Part shown: in pieces, positions 8,496-18,060 of the stretch
Position numbering within the stretch: the first letter of the stretch is position 1
Layout: each line of letters begins with the position of its first letter
Source: Sphingobium xanthum
GTDB taxonomy: Bacteria > Pseudomonadota > Alphaproteobacteria > Sphingomonadales > Sphingomonadaceae
Direction: 5' to 3'
Assembly (NCBI RefSeq): GCF_019737615.1
Contig: NZ_JAHKKS010000001.1
Coordinates: forward strand, 186,001 to 250,000
Length of the DNA stretch: 64,000 nt
The notes under the pieces: generated by a model
Told to the model about the DNA's origin: nothing
The model's input: only the letters and a program-made list of their open reading frames with translations
Database searches by the model: none
Translations under genes and position numbers: made by a program

Positions 8496-9226
8496 CGCCG
8501 GACCTCCTGCGGCGCGGCGCTCTCGAAATCGACGAGCGTGCCGAGCATTTGCAGATAGGCGACGAGCGCATCCATCTCGGTCAGGCGCGACGGATTGCCG
8601 TCGAAGTCGCGGGCCTGCGCCTTGGGATAGCGGGCGAGCAAGTCGGCGGTGTCGGCCTCGGGATCGGCCTGCGCCAGCAGGTCGCCGTTCGCCAGCTCAA
8701 CATCCTTGTCGCTGTACGGCACCCCGACGCGGGTCAGCGCCTTGAGATGCGCGGTCATGTCGCCGGCCTTGAGGTCCCGGTCCGCCAGGAAGGCATAGCC
8801 GGGCATGATCGATTCTGGGACGACGGAGCGCGGATCCTTGAGGTGCTGGACATGCCATTCGTCGGAGTAGCGCTTGCCCACGCGGGCGAGGTCCGGCCCG
8901 GTGCGCTTGGACCCCCATTGGAAGGGGTGGTCGAACATGCTCTCGGCAGCGAGGCTGTAATGGCCGTAGCGCTCGACCTCGTCCCGGAAGGGGCGGACCA
9001 TCTGGCTGTGACAATTGTAGCAGCCCTCCCGCATGTAGATGTTGCGACCGGCGAGCTCGAGCGGCGTATAGGGCCGCATGCCCTCCACCTTCTCGATCGT
9101 GTTGTCGATCCAGAAGAGCGGCGCGATCTCGACGATGCCGCCAATGGCGACCACCACGAGGGAGGCCAGGCCCAGGAGCGTCACGTTGCGCTCCAGCTTC
9201 TTGTGCTTGTCTGCAAAGCTGCTCAT
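8492..9226 (-). CDS. ccoO: cbb3 oxidase subunit II, monohaem cytochrome c CcoO
   Basis: A 244-residue membrane-anchored cytochrome c. An N-terminal TM helix ([20 protein letters not shown]) precedes the family-typical [20 protein letters not shown] with the haem motif CYNCH, and the [19 protein letters not shown] segment. It lies 13 bases downstream of ccoN and passes electrons from CcoP to the catalytic subunit. Confidence 0.95.
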   Translation of the reverse strand: MSSFADKHKKLERNVTLLGLASLVVVAIGGIVEIAPLFWIDNTIEKVEGMRPYTPLELAGRNIYMREGCYNCHSQMVRPFRDEVERYGHYSLAAESMFDHPFQWGSKRTGPDLARVGKRYSDEWHVQHLKDPRSVVPESIMPGYAFLADRDLKAGDMTAHLKALTRVGVPYSDKDVELANGDLLAQADPEADTADLLARYPKAQARDFDGNPSRLTEMDALVAYLQMLGTLVDFESAAPQEVRR

Positions 9227-9239
9227 GGCTTGTCCGTCC

Positions 9240-10907
9240 TCATTCTGCAGGCGTTGCGAGGGATTGGGCGAGAACCGGGCGGTCCCTTGCCGGATCGAAG
9301 GCGGCGTCGCTCATCGGGGCTTCGGTGCGCAGGTCGCCGCGGATGGTGCGCCAGACGTTCACCGTCATGATGACCGCTCCCGAGAGGTAGAGACCTCCGC
9401 CGAAGGCGCGCAGCAGGTACATGGGGTGCATCGCCGCCACGCTGTCCGAGAAGGCATAGACGAGGTAGCCGTCCGCCCCATATTCCCGCCACATCAGCCC
9501 CTGCATGATGCCGGCGACCCACATGGCGGCGGCGTAGAAGACGATGCCGACGGTCGCGAGCCAGAAGTGCCAGTTGACCATGCGCAGCGAGTAGAGGCGG
9601 CTGCGGCCCCAGAGGCGCGGCACGAGATAGTAGATCGCCGCGAAGGTGATCATGCCGTTCCAGCCGAGCGCCCCCGAGTGGACATGGCCGATGGTCCAGT
9701 CGGTGTAATGGGAGAGGCTGTTGACGCTCTTGATCGAGAGCATCGGTCCCTCGAAGGTGCTCATGCCGTAGAAGGCGAGCGCCATGACCATCATGCGGAT
9801 GATAGGATCGGTGCGAACCTTGTCCCAGGCGCCGTTCAGCGTCATCAGGCCGTTGATCATGCCGCCCCAGCTCGGCATCCACAGCATGACCGAGAACACC
9901 ATGCCCAGCGTCTGCGCCCAGTCGGGCAGGGCGGTGTAGTGCAGGTGGTGCGGACCCGCCCAGATATACATGAAGATCAACGACCAGAAGTGGATGATCG
10001 ACAGGCGGTAGCTGTAGACCGGCCGCTCGGCCTGCTTGGGCACGAAGTAGTACATCATGGCAAGGAAGCCGGCGGTCAGGAAGAAGCCGACCGCATTATG
10101 GCCGTACCACCATTGCGTGAGCGCATCCTGCACCCCCGCGAAGGCGCTGTAGCTCTTCGACCCGAGCAGGCTCACCGGCATGCTGAGATTGTTCACGATG
10201 TGGAGCATCGCGATCGTCAGGATGAAGCTCAGATAGAACCAGTTCGCCACATAGATATGCGGTTCGGATCGGCGGACGATGGTGCCGGCGAAGACCGCGA
10301 GATAGGCCACCCAGACGATCGTGAGCCACAGGTCCACATACCATTCCGGTTCGGCATATTCCTTCGCCTCGGTGATGCCGAGGAGATAGCCGGTGGCGGC
10401 GAGGACGATGAACAGCTGATAGCCCCAGAACACGAATTTCGCGAGGCCGGGGAAAGCGAGGCGCACGCGGCAGGTGCGCTGGACCACATAGAAGCTGGTC
10501 GCGATGAGCGCATTGCCGCCAAAGGCGAAGATGACCGCCGATGTATGCAGCGGGCGGAGGCGTCCGAAGCTGGTATATTCGAGGCCCAGGTTGAGCACCG
10601 GAAAGGCGAGCTGCAACGCGATGAACAGTCCGGCGAGGAAGCCGGCCATGCCCCAGAAGACCGTGGCGATGACGCCCCAGCGTATGACGTCGTCATCATA
10701 GCGCCCGGCGTCCGGCATGTGCAGGATACCCCGCGCGATGGCGGTATAGTCCGCTCTGGAAATGGTCGCCCAGCAGGCGATCAGGGCGGCCAGGCAGACG
10801 ATCGTCATATGGATCGCAAAGCCGGCATCGGCAGCGAAAGCCGCCGCCATGAAGGCGAGCAGCGCAGCGCAAAGGAAGCTTCCCGCGCGCATCGTCAGTC
10901 CGGTCAT
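9240..10907 (-). CDS. ccoN: cbb3 oxidase catalytic subunit CcoN
   Basis: A 555-residue, 12-TM haem-copper oxidase subunit I that reduces oxygen with high affinity and pumps protons. The conserved [17 protein letters not shown] region and the [15 protein letters not shown] segment carry the CuB/haem ligands. The open frame extends to 10961, but the ATG at 10907 ([10 protein letters not shown]) has GGGAG 6 bases upstream, whereas 10961 is only 17 bases from the Fnr box. With the box centred at 10985.5, transcription would begin near 10944 and give a leader of about 37 bases, which supports the shorter form. Confidence 0.95.
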   Translation of the reverse strand: MTGLTMRAGSFLCAALLAFMAAAFAADAGFAIHMTIVCLAALIACWATISRADYTAIARGILHMPDAGRYDDDVIRWGVIATVFWGMAGFLAGLFIALQLAFPVLNLGLEYTSFGRLRPLHTSAVIFAFGGNALIATSFYVVQRTCRVRLAFPGLAKFVFWGYQLFIVLAATGYLLGITEAKEYAEPEWYVDLWLTIVWVAYLAVFAGTIVRRSEPHIYVANWFYLSFILTIAMLHIVNNLSMPVSLLGSKSYSAFAGVQDALTQWWYGHNAVGFFLTAGFLAMMYYFVPKQAERPVYSYRLSIIHFWSLIFMYIWAGPHHLHYTALPDWAQTLGMVFSVMLWMPSWGGMINGLMTLNGAWDKVRTDPIIRMMVMALAFYGMSTFEGPMLSIKSVNSLSHYTDWTIGHVHSGALGWNGMITFAAIYYLVPRLWGRSRLYSLRMVNWHFWLATVGIVFYAAAMWVAGIMQGLMWREYGADGYLVYAFSDSVAAMHPMYLLRAFGGGLYLSGAVIMTVNVWRTIRGDLRTEAPMSDAAFDPARDRPVLAQSLATPAE

Positions 10908-10978
10908 GAAGAACTCCCAGGGCAGCATCGAGATTTGATTCGACGTCTCGCTTCTAGCCACGCCCCGGCGCGCGCTCC

Positions 10979-10992
10979 TTGACCTCGGTCAA
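10979..10992 (-). promoter_or_regulatory. Fnr-type box upstream of ccoN
   Basis: TTGAC-CTCG-GTCAA, a perfect 5+5 palindrome, centred 78 bases before the proposed ccoN start. It lies between the divergent ccoN and fixL genes and could also affect fixL. Confidence 0.85.
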
Positions 10993-11072
10993 GAGCGGCG
11001 GCAGTGATGGTGAGGTAGCCCTGTTCGTTGCGGAAAAGCCTGCAAGATCATTGGGGTCGGAGTGATCGTCGG

Positions 11073-12596
11073 ATGAAGGCAAGGGACTCCGCGCAGATTG
11101 CCGAAGAGCTCAACCTGCTCATCGATGGCGCTCAGGGGCTGGCTCTCTACATGCTGGATCGCGATGGCCGGGTGACGATCTGGAACCGCGGCGCGGAACG
11201 TCTGCAAGGCTGGCCCGAAGCAGATGTGCTCGGTCGCCATATGTCGCTTTTCTATCCGCCCGATGCCATCGCCGCCGGAAAGCCGGAAGCCGATCTCGCC
11301 CGCGCGGCGGCCGAGGGACGCTTCGAGGAGGAAGCCTGGCGGGTCCGCAAGGACGGTTCGGAATTCCTCGCATCCGTCGCCATCACCGCGTTGCGTGACG
11401 ACGAGGGCAGGATGCGCGGCTATGCCAAGATCGTCTCGGACATTACCGAGCGCCGTGCCGTGGAGGATCTGCTGCGCGCGCGCGAAAGCCATATGCGCTC
11501 CATCCTCTCGACCGTGCCGGATGCCATGGTGGTGATCGACGAGAGCGGCGCGATCCGCTCGTTCAGCGCGGCGGCGGAAAAGCTGTTTGGTTATGCCGAA
11601 GCGGAGGTGCGCGGCCACAATGTCAGCATGCTCATGCCCTCGCCGGATCGCGAGCGGCATGATGGCTATATTGAGCGCTACCTGACGACGGGCGAGAAGC
11701 GCATTATCGGCATCGGCCGCGTCGTCTTCGCGCAGCGCCGGGATGGCTCGACTTTCCCGATGGAGCTGTCGGTGGGCGAGGCGCTCGGTTCGGCCGAGCG
11801 CCTGTTCACCGGCTTCATTCGCGATCTGACCGAGCGTCAGCGCACGCAGGAACGGATGGAGACGCTGCAGTCCGAGCTCATTCACGTTGCCCGCGTCAGT
11901 GCCATGGGCACCATGGCCTCGACACTGGCGCATGAGCTCAATCAGCCGATCACGGCGATCGCCAACTATGTCGAGGCCGTGCGCCATCAGCTCGCCGCGC
12001 CGGATCCGGACGATCTGCCGATGCTGCGCGAAGCGCTGGAGGAAACAGCGAAGGAAACGCTGCGCGCCGGCCATATCGTGCGGCGACTGCGCGATTTCAT
12101 CGCCCGCGGCGACGTGGAAAAGACCATCGAGCCGCTGCCTGCGCTCATCAACGAGGCGGCCGCCCTCGGTCTCATGGGCGCGCGCGAGAAGGGCATCGAG
12201 CCGCAGTTCGATCTCGATCCCTATGCCTCGCCCGTGCTGGTCGACAAGATCCAGATCCAGCAAGTGCTCATCAACCTGATCCGCAATGCCTGCGAGGCGA
12301 TGAGCGAGAGCCAGGAGCGCCGGCTCACCGTGACAAGCAAGCTCGACGAGCAGCCGGGCTTCGTGCGCATCATCGTCGCGGATACCGGTCCCGGTGTCGC
12401 GCCGGATGTTGCCGGTCAGCTCTTCACGGCCTTCGTCAGCACCAAGAGCGAGGGCATGGGCCTCGGCCTTTCCATCTGCCGCACGATCGTCGAGGCCAAT
12501 GGCGGGCGCATCTGGATGCAGCCGCGCGCGAAGGGCGGCGGCGCCGAATTCCACTTCACCCTGATGCGTGCCGGACAAGAGGACGACCATGGCTGA
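11073..12596 (+). CDS. fixL: Oxygen-sensing histidine kinase FixL
   Basis: A 507-residue sensor kinase with two PAS domains and a kinase core and no TM segment. PAS2 has the haem pocket signature of Fix[20 protein letters not shown] with the proximal His in RHDGY, then RIIGIGRVV with the Arg that contacts bound oxygen in Bradyrhizobium FixL, then [13 protein letters not shown]. The kinase part has the phosphoacceptor HELNQP, the N box [12 protein letters not shown] and the G boxes DTGPGV and [10 protein letters not shown]. The start at 11073 is preferred over TTG at 11028, which would fall at the position an Fnr promoter would initiate. It overlaps fixJ by 8 bases. Confidence 0.93.
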   Translation: MKARDSAQIAEELNLLIDGAQGLALYMLDRDGRVTIWNRGAERLQGWPEADVLGRHMSLFYPPDAIAAGKPEADLARAAAEGRFEEEAWRVRKDGSEFLASVAITALRDDEGRMRGYAKIVSDITERRAVEDLLRARESHMRSILSTVPDAMVVIDESGAIRSFSAAAEKLFGYAEAEVRGHNVSMLMPSPDRERHDGYIERYLTTGEKRIIGIGRVVFAQRRDGSTFPMELSVGEALGSAERLFTGFIRDLTERQRTQERMETLQSELIHVARVSAMGTMASTLAHELNQPITAIANYVEAVRHQLAAPDPDDLPMLREALEETAKETLRAGHIVRRLRDFIARGDVEKTIEPLPALINEAAALGLMGAREKGIEPQFDLDPYASPVLVDKIQIQQVLINLIRNACEAMSESQERRLTVTSKLDEQPGFVRIIVADTGPGVAPDVAGQLFTAFVSTKSEGMGLGLSICRTIVEANGGRIWMQPRAKGGGAEFHFTLMRAGQEDDHG

Positions 12597-13209
12597 TCGA
12601 AAGCTCATCCACATTGTCGATGACGAGGAGGCGATCCGGAAGTCGGCCAGTTTCCTGCTGAGGACTGCCGGCTATGCGGTGGAGACATGGGCCTCGGGCA
12701 CGATGTTTCTCGCCGATGTGAAGCATGCCGAGCATGGCTGCGTCCTGCTGGATATCCGGATGCCGGAGATGGATGGACTGGATGTTCAGCGCACGCTTGC
12801 CGAACGCGGCGTGACGATGCCGGTGGTCATCATGACCGGCCATGGCGATGTCGGCATCGCCGTGCGGGCGATGAAGGCGGGCGCGGTCGACTTTCTTGAG
12901 AAGCCGTTCGAGCGGGCGACTTTGCTTTACGCCATCGAGACCGCCTTCGCCCGGATTGCCGAAGCCGACAGCGCGATCGGGCGCGCGAAGGAGGCCGAGG
13001 TTCGGCTGGCCGCGCTGACCCCGCGCGAGCGGGACGTTCTGAATGGTCTGGCCAGGGGGCTGCCCAACAAGACGATTGCCTATGACCTCGGCATTTCGGC
13101 GCGCACGGTCGAAGTTCACCGCGCCAATCTCATGACCAAGCTGGAAGTGCGCAGCCTGTCCGATGCGCTCAGGATCGCGTTTGCCGCCGGAATCGCGACC
13201 GAGGAATAG
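12589..13209 (+). CDS. fixJ: Response regulator FixJ
   Basis: A 206-residue two-domain regulator: a receiver with phosphoacceptor D55 in [13 protein letters not shown], the MTGHGD and EKPF motifs, and a C-terminal LuxR/NarL-type helix-turn-helix ([20 protein letters not shown] then [17 protein letters not shown]). The partner kinase fixL overlaps the start by 8 bases. Candidate targets are the CCTAGTAA sites upstream of the next two genes. The name reflects oxygen signalling; no nitrogenase genes are present. Confidence 0.93.
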   Translation: MADRKLIHIVDDEEAIRKSASFLLRTAGYAVETWASGTMFLADVKHAEHGCVLLDIRMPEMDGLDVQRTLAERGVTMPVVIMTGHGDVGIAVRAMKAGAVDFLEKPFERATLLYAIETAFARIAEADSAIGRAKEAEVRLAALTPRERDVLNGLARGLPNKTIAYDLGISARTVEVHRANLMTKLEVRSLSDALRIAFAAGIATEE

Positions 13210-13253
13210 CAGGCTCGCCGCGCTTCGGTTCGCTCCTCGGCTGGAGTGTTCGC

Positions 13254-13273
13254 CCTAGTAAGTTTACGTAAGG
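13254..13273 (+). promoter_or_regulatory. Candidate FixJ site before the receiver gene
   Basis: CCTAGTAAGTTTACGTAAGG, with the imperfect dyad GTAAG/CGTAA. It shares CCTAGTAA with 13724-13740 and resembles the GTAAGTA-type half-sites of rhizobial FixJ targets. Inferred from similarity and position only. Confidence 0.4.
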
Positions 13274-13307
13274 ACGGCGAGCCGTCCGGACTGTCATCAG
13301 GGCGTCC

Positions 13308-13706
13308 ATGACGCTCCCTTCGCCCCATGTCGGCCCGCCGACGCCGCGACCGCAAGTCCTGCTGGTCGAGGATGATGCGAGTGTCCGGCGCTCGCTTCAG
13401 CTGATGCTGGAGGGGGAGGGCTATCGCGTCCGGGCTTTCTCGACGGCGTCCGCCTTGCTGGCCGACAGCAGTTTCGCCGGAGCGGCATGCCTGGTGACCG
13501 ACTATCGTCTTGGCGAGCAGGACGGCATTTCGCTGTTGCGCAGTCTCCGGAAGGCAGGCTGGTCCGGGCCGGCGATCCTCATGACGGCGTTCACGTCGCA
13601 CACGATGATCGAGCGCGCCATGCGCGAGGGCTTCGTCCAGTTGTTCGACAAGCCTTTCCGCCCGCATCTCCTGATCGAAGCGGTGGCCAGGGCCATTGCG
13701 GCGTAA
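13308..13706 (+). CDS. Single-domain response regulator (receiver only)
   Basis: A 132-residue protein consisting of a proline-containing N-terminus and one receiver domain: acidic pair in LLVEDDASV, phosphoacceptor D65 in CLVTDYRLGEQDG, conserved T in MTAF and K in FDKPF. There is no output domain. Such FixT-like or phosphate-sink receivers can compete with FixJ for FixL phosphate or tune the kinase. The ATG at 13308 has AGGG 6 bases upstream. It sits between fixJ and fnr in the same orientation, with a candidate FixJ site upstream. Partner and role are not determined by the sequence. Confidence 0.85.
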   Translation: MTLPSPHVGPPTPRPQVLLVEDDASVRRSLQLMLEGEGYRVRAFSTASALLADSSFAGAACLVTDYRLGEQDGISLLRSLRKAGWSGPAILMTAFTSHTMIERAMREGFVQLFDKPFRPHLLIEAVARAIAA

Positions 13707-13723
13707 GAGCCGCACGAAGCCGA

Positions 13724-13740
13724 CCTAGTAACATCCCTTA
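13724..13740 (+). promoter_or_regulatory. Candidate FixJ site before fnr
   Basis: CCTAGTAACATCCCTTA, sharing CCTAGTAA with the site at 13254 and resembling the GTA-N5-CCCTTA arrangement of fixK-type promoters. It lies about 43 bases upstream of the Fnr box centre. Confidence 0.4.
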
Positions 13741-13768
13741 TATCGGCACACCGCGGAAACAAGCAGAG

Positions 13769-13782
13769 TTGATCCCGGTCAA
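13769..13782 (+). promoter_or_regulatory. Fnr-type box in the fnr leader or promoter
   Basis: TTGAT-CCCG-GTCAA, centred 27 bases before the fnr ATG. That is too close for class II activation without starting inside the gene, so it is best read as an autorepression site. Confidence 0.75.
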
Positions 13783-13802
13783 ACAGCAAATGGAGAAAGA
13801 TC

Positions 13803-14546
13803 ATGGCGCGACTTGACGTGCTGCCCGTCGCTCGTTCCCATGAAGAGCCGAAAACGTCGCGCTGCTCGGGCTGCGCCGTGCGGGATAGCGCCTTGTGTGC
13901 GAGCATGAGCGATACGGAGCTGACGGCGCTGCGCGTGATCGGCCGACGCCGAATCGTCCCGGCGGGGCAGATCGTCAGCTGGGCTGGCGACGCCAGCACC
14001 TTCTGCGCGAACCTCGTCAGCGGCGCGCTCAAGGTGACGGCGACACTGGCCGATGGCCGCGAGCAGATCGTCGGCTTGCTGTTCCCCGGCGATTTCGTCG
14101 GCCAGCTGTTCACCGACGAGACGACGCTCACTGTGACCGCCATCGTCGATACGGACCTGTGCGGCTATCCGCGCGCCGCGTTCGAGACGCTGCTCGGCGA
14201 CTATCCGCGGATGGAACGGATGCTGCTCAGACGCACCATGGCCTCGCTCAACGAGGCGCGCGAGCGGATGCTCTCGCTCGGGCGCAAGAATGCGCAGGAG
14301 CGGGTGGCCGGCTTCATTTTCGATCTGGCGGCGCGCGCTGGATCGCGCGGGGCGGACGGCCTGCTGCATGTCTCGATCCCGGTGAGCCGGGGCGAAATGG
14401 CGGACTATCTCGGTCTGACCATCGAGACGGTCAGCCGCCAGCTCACGCGCCTGCGCACGAACGAGGTCATCGCCTTCGCGAATGGCGACAGGGTTTGCAC
14501 GATCAAGAACCCCGAGGAGCTATCCGAGATCGTCAATCCAGACTGA
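13803..14546 (+). CDS. fnr: Fnr/FnrN-type oxygen-responsive regulator
   Basis: A 247-residue Crp/Fnr-family activator. The N-terminal cysteines C21-x2-C24-x7-C32 plus C120 match the 4Fe-4S ligand pattern of FnrN/FnrL proteins (C120 at the place of E. coli C122), so it should sense oxygen directly. A cyclic-nucleotide-like domain, a dimer helix and an HTH follow; the recognition helix contains ETVSRQL, the E-S-x2-R code for TTGAT-N4-ATCAA sites. Five such sites are in this window. Its 3' end overlaps the convergent hemerythrin-like gene by 14 bases. Confidence 0.93.
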   Translation: MARLDVLPVARSHEEPKTSRCSGCAVRDSALCASMSDTELTALRVIGRRRIVPAGQIVSWAGDASTFCANLVSGALKVTATLADGREQIVGLLFPGDFVGQLFTDETTLTVTAIVDTDLCGYPRAAFETLLGDYPRMERMLLRRTMASLNEARERMLSLGRKNAQERVAGFIFDLAARAGSRGADGLLHVSIPVSRGEMADYLGLTIETVSRQLTRLRTNEVIAFANGDRVCTIKNPEELSEIVNPD

Positions 14547-14991
14547 TCGGCATGAGACCGGCGCCTGCGATCATGCTTTCCTTGAGAGCAATGGCGCGCC
14601 GACAGCCATCGAAGAAGCAGCGCAGCATATAGCCAAGCTGATCGGCATTCTGGCCCTTGCCGAGCCGCGCATGCTGCCAGAGTGTGGCGATGAGATCCTG
14701 GGCATGAATCTCGTCGATCAGGTGCATGCGGTGCAGCGCAGTCATGGCCGCATGGCCGGGTCTTTGGGGCGTCGGCAGGCTGGCCAGCATGCGCTCGGCG
14801 CGAACGAAGTGCGATGTCGTGATGCACTGCAACCGATCGCATAGCCGACGGATGGCAGGCAAGGTCGGCAGGGCGGGCAGCCGGTCCGCCACGGCCTCGA
14901 GATCATCGCACAGGATCCGCTGGATCAAATGGTCCTCCAGGACAATCTCGAGCGACGGCGGCGAAAAGTGTCTTTGACCGCAAAAGGTCAT
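14533..14991 (-). CDS. Hemerythrin-like (HHE) domain protein, Fnr-box linked
   Basis: A 152-residue, mostly helical soluble protein. Spaced histidines and acids (EDH near residue 20, TSHFVRAE near 60, DEIHAQDLIATLWQH near 97-107, ALKES near the end) resemble the helix-borne ligands of a hemerythrin-like four-helix bundle; the family assignment is by pattern and not certain. GGAG precedes the ATG at 14991 by 9 bases. The Fnr box at 15045 would place a transcript start about 20 bases upstream, a good fit. Possible roles are di-iron oxygen or NO sensing or storage, or iron-sulfur repair; none is demonstrated. Confidence 0.6.
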   Translation of the reverse strand: MTFCGQRHFSPPSLEIVLEDHLIQRILCDDLEAVADRLPALPTLPAIRRLCDRLQCITTSHFVRAERMLASLPTPQRPGHAAMTALHRMHLIDEIHAQDLIATLWQHARLGKGQNADQLGYMLRCFFDGCRRAIALKESMIAGAGLMPISLD

Positions 14992-15044
14992 GGCGCGATC
15001 TCCACAGGGCGATCACGACTATGCCCGTCTGGTCCCGTGTGACC

Positions 15045-15058
15045 TTGATCGACGTCAA
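15045..15058 (-). promoter_or_regulatory. Fnr-type box upstream of the hemerythrin-like gene
   Basis: TTGAT-CGAC-GTCAA, centre 15051.5. A class II start would be near 15010, 19 bases before the ATG at 14991. Confidence 0.8.
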
Positions 15059-15084
15059 ATCGCGGATTGCGCGTGGATATGCCG

Positions 15085-18060
15085 TCAGGTCGTGTCGGGC
15101 TTGAGATAGCGGCTGTAGAGCCAGCCGATACCGATCAGGCTGAAGCCCAGCGCGAGGAAGGAGACGATGCGCAGCAGCCCTTCCAGGCCCGAGGCATCGA
15201 GCAGGAAGACCTTGGCGACCGCGACGAGCATCAGCAGCAGCGAGCCGATGCGCCAGGCGCGCTGGCCGCTCCTGATGCCCCAGATCAGATAGCCCACGGC
15301 GAGCGCGATCGCGGCGACCGACATCAGGATGCTTTCGTTCGGCCCGACATCGCTGTCGATGAGGATGCTCCCGCCGAACAGCTGGCGGAGCGTCGCAAGC
15401 GCGAAGAGCAGCACGACGATCATGCGCAGGATGGCTGCGGGACGCTGCAGACGGGGTTGCAGCGCCGGCGCCATGCGCTCCAGCACGGCAGGGCCTGCAA
15501 AGGCGATGCCGAACGCCGGCAGGAGCAGATTGGCGACCGGCCAGTTGCCGACGGCTTGTTCCGCCCAGAGCGGGTTATGCAGGAGGACGGTGTAGAAGAG
15601 ATTGTGCGCGAGGCCGAGACCGACCAGGGCCAGGCCTTCCCGGCGCGCGGGCATGAGGCGCCAAAGGGCGATGCCGCCGGCGATCAGCAGCACTTGCCAC
15701 AATGTCCGCTCGGCGAGGCCGAGATGCGCGAAGGCGGCGAAGTCGGCGATGGCGAAGAGCTGCTTGTAGAGGATGTGCAGGCCGATCAGGCCAACCACGC
15801 TCATCTGCCCGAACGCGATTTGGCCGACCTTGCCGGTCAGGCGATCCCGCATTTGCCAGAGCGCGACGACGCCGATCAGGGCCGGGCCGAGCAGATATTT
15901 GAGGGCCAGCTGCAGCGGGGAGAGCTCGCTCACCAGCACGGGATCGCCGGCGAGCGATTCCGCGCCGGCCAGCAGCCAGCGCCCGAGCGGCTCCAGCGCC
16001 CACAGGCCGGCAATGACCGCGAGCACGATCGGCGCGACACGCAGGTTGAGCGCGGGCATGCGGCGCGTAGCTTCGCTCGCGAGGAGCATGCCGGCGGCAG
16101 CGGTGATGGCGAGCCAGGGCGCCGGAAGGACCTGCGCGATCAAGCCATAGGCGAGCACGGCGGCGATGCCTTGCGCGGTCCCGCCGATCAAGGTTCCGGC
16201 AAAGCGCCAGGCGAAGAGCGCCGTGACGGCGAGCGTGGTTGCCCAGCGCAGCAGTGCATGCACGGTCCCACCGACCAAAAGCTCCATCGAGAGGCGTTTC
16301 AGCTCCATCTCGCCTGATCCCGTGCCCATGAGGGCGAGCAGCGCCATGCCCAGATAGACGAGCGAGCCGTGACGGACGCGCGCATCCTGCGCCCTTTCGC
16401 CGATCGTCAGCACGATGGCGGCGACGAGGGCGATGGAGACCGGGACCGTCCATTCGGCGAGGCCGAGTATGGCGGCGATGACCACCAGAAGCGCCGACGA
16501 GAGGACGAGCATCGCGAAGCGCAGGTCTCCCTGCCGTTCCGCCCGCATCCAGCCAAGCGCCGCACCAGCGGCGGGCAGCGCCGCGAAGCCAAGGGCGATC
16601 AGCGCGAAACGCGTGTCCACGCCGGGCGGAACCGACTGGAACTGCCAGTAGGAAACGAAGAAGCCGCCGAGCGCCGTCAGCACGATCTGCGCCGCGTCGA
16701 TTACGCCGCCGTCCGCACGCCACAGCCGCCAGAGCGCACTGCCGCCGAAGATGATCACGATGCCCGCGATGACGGCGATGAACGATCCCGCGGCTGGCCC
16801 GGGCCATGTCGCGGCGAGCAGAAGGCTGGTGAGCAGCGGTACCGCGACGGTCGTCCGCAGGGCGGGCATGCGCAGGGTCAGCCAGATGAACGCGATCGAG
16901 AGCAGCGCATAGAGTCCCCAGCTCAGCATCGCGTAGCCGCCGGTCGCGACGAGCAGGGCAAGCTGCAGCGAGGCGATGACGGCCGAGACGATTTGCAGCA
17001 CCGGACCGCGTCGATCGGCCGAGGCGACAATCGGCAGGCCGAGGCCGAGCATCAGGATGAGCAGGCCGACCGAGAGGCTCGACAATTGGTCCAGCCCCCC
17101 GAAAACCAGGAGGAGCGCGGTCCATCCGCCGCCGCCCGCGAGCGCGCTGACGCCGAGCCAGAACCAGCGCTGGTTGCGTGACAGGAGCGTGATTCCGCCG
17201 ATGACCAGCGCGAGATAGCCCGCGAGCATTGGCACATTGGGTTCACCGCTGCTGACCATGGCCGGTGTTGCGAGGCCGCCGACGAGGCCGAGCACGGCAG
17301 TCGGTGCGCCGAAACGCAGGGCAAGGCCCATTGCGAGCGCGGTGACGGCGGTGAGGCCCGCAAAGGCCAGGCCGGGCGAGATCAGCGCATAGAGACTATG
17401 AGCGGCGAGGATCGCGGCATAGAAGCTGCCGATGCCGGCGCCCGCCAGCGCCTGCGCGATACGGGCGTCCTGGACAAGGTCGGCCTTGCGTCGCGCGACT
17501 TCCGCGCCGCCGATCAGCCCGGCGCCGAAAAGGAGACCGAGCACGACCCGCACCACGGGGGAGAGCAGGCCGGCATCGATGGAATATTTGACGAGCAGCA
17601 CCGCCGCGACGACCAGGGTGATGCCGCCAGCCCAGATCGGAAGCTTGCGGCCGAAGAGATCCTCGAAGCTGATCGAGGCGCGCTTCGGCTTGGCAGGCGG
17701 CGGCGGTGGTTGGTCCGGCTCCCAGCGTGCTGCGGGCGGCGCTTCCGGCGAAGCCGTGGCAGCCTCCACGGGCGTCGATGGTTCCGGTACGGCTGCCAAG
17801 GGCGCCACGACTGGTTCCGGCACGGGCTCGGCCGATTGCACCTCGACCGGGATCTCCGGCGGCACGACGAGCGGCTGCGCCTGCGGCACGGGTGGGATCA
17901 CCGGCGCATCGACGATGACGGCCGCGCGGCGCGGTTGCTCCGGTACGGCCAGCGACATGCCGCCTTCCCGGAATGTGCGCTCCAGCCGTTTCACTTTGCT
18001 GCGCAGGTCGAAAACGATCACGCCAAGGATGATCGTCACGAGAAACAGGATTTCCGTCAT
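15085..18060 (-). CDS. DUF2339 polytopic membrane protein
   Basis: A 991-residue protein: one N-terminal TM segment (MTEILFLVTIILGVIVFDLR), a short basic coiled region, a Pro/Glu/Ala-rich linker of about 80 residues, then SFEDLFGRKLPIWAGGITL, the family-typical start of the multi-span part, and more than 20 hydrophobic helices to the end. This is the layout of the predicted membrane proteins named DUF2339. No catalytic motif is visible and the function is unknown; the N-terminal anchor plus linker is a family feature. It appears monocistronic. Confidence 0.85.
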   Translation of the reverse strand: MTEILFLVTIILGVIVFDLRSKVKRLERTFREGGMSLAVPEQPRRAAVIVDAPVIPPVPQAQPLVVPPEIPVEVQSAEPVPEPVVAPLAAVPEPSTPVEAATASPEAPPAARWEPDQPPPPPAKPKRASISFEDLFGRKLPIWAGGITLVVAAVLLVKYSIDAGLLSPVVRVVLGLLFGAGLIGGAEVARRKADLVQDARIAQALAGAGIGSFYAAILAAHSLYALISPGLAFAGLTAVTALAMGLALRFGAPTAVLGLVGGLATPAMVSSGEPNVPMLAGYLALVIGGITLLSRNQRWFWLGVSALAGGGGWTALLLVFGGLDQLSSLSVGLLILMLGLGLPIVASADRRGPVLQIVSAVIASLQLALLVATGGYAMLSWGLYALLSIAFIWLTLRMPALRTTVAVPLLTSLLLAATWPGPAAGSFIAVIAGIVIIFGGSALWRLWRADGGVIDAAQIVLTALGGFFVSYWQFQSVPPGVDTRFALIALGFAALPAAGAALGWMRAERQGDLRFAMLVLSSALLVVIAAILGLAEWTVPVSIALVAAIVLTIGERAQDARVRHGSLVYLGMALLALMGTGSGEMELKRLSMELLVGGTVHALLRWATTLAVTALFAWRFAGTLIGGTAQGIAAVLAYGLIAQVLPAPWLAITAAAGMLLASEATRRMPALNLRVAPIVLAVIAGLWALEPLGRWLLAGAESLAGDPVLVSELSPLQLALKYLLGPALIGVVALWQMRDRLTGKVGQIAFGQMSVVGLIGLHILYKQLFAIADFAAFAHLGLAERTLWQVLLIAGGIALWRLMPARREGLALVGLGLAHNLFYTVLLHNPLWAEQAVGNWPVANLLLPAFGIAFAGPAVLERMAPALQPRLQRPAAILRMIVVLLFALATLRQLFGGSILIDSDVGPNESILMSVAAIALAVGYLIWGIRSGQRAWRIGSLLLMLVAVAKVFLLDASGLEGLLRIVSFLALGFSLIGIGWLYSRYLKPDTT

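Noticed and set aside
10989..12614. 541-residue minus-strand open frame opposite fixL
   Set aside because: FixL on the plus strand has complete PAS haem and kinase motifs; the antisense frame has none.
2924..14546. fix gene names taken as evidence of nitrogen fixation
   Set aside because: All genes present serve cbb3 oxidase synthesis and oxygen control; no nif genes are in the window.
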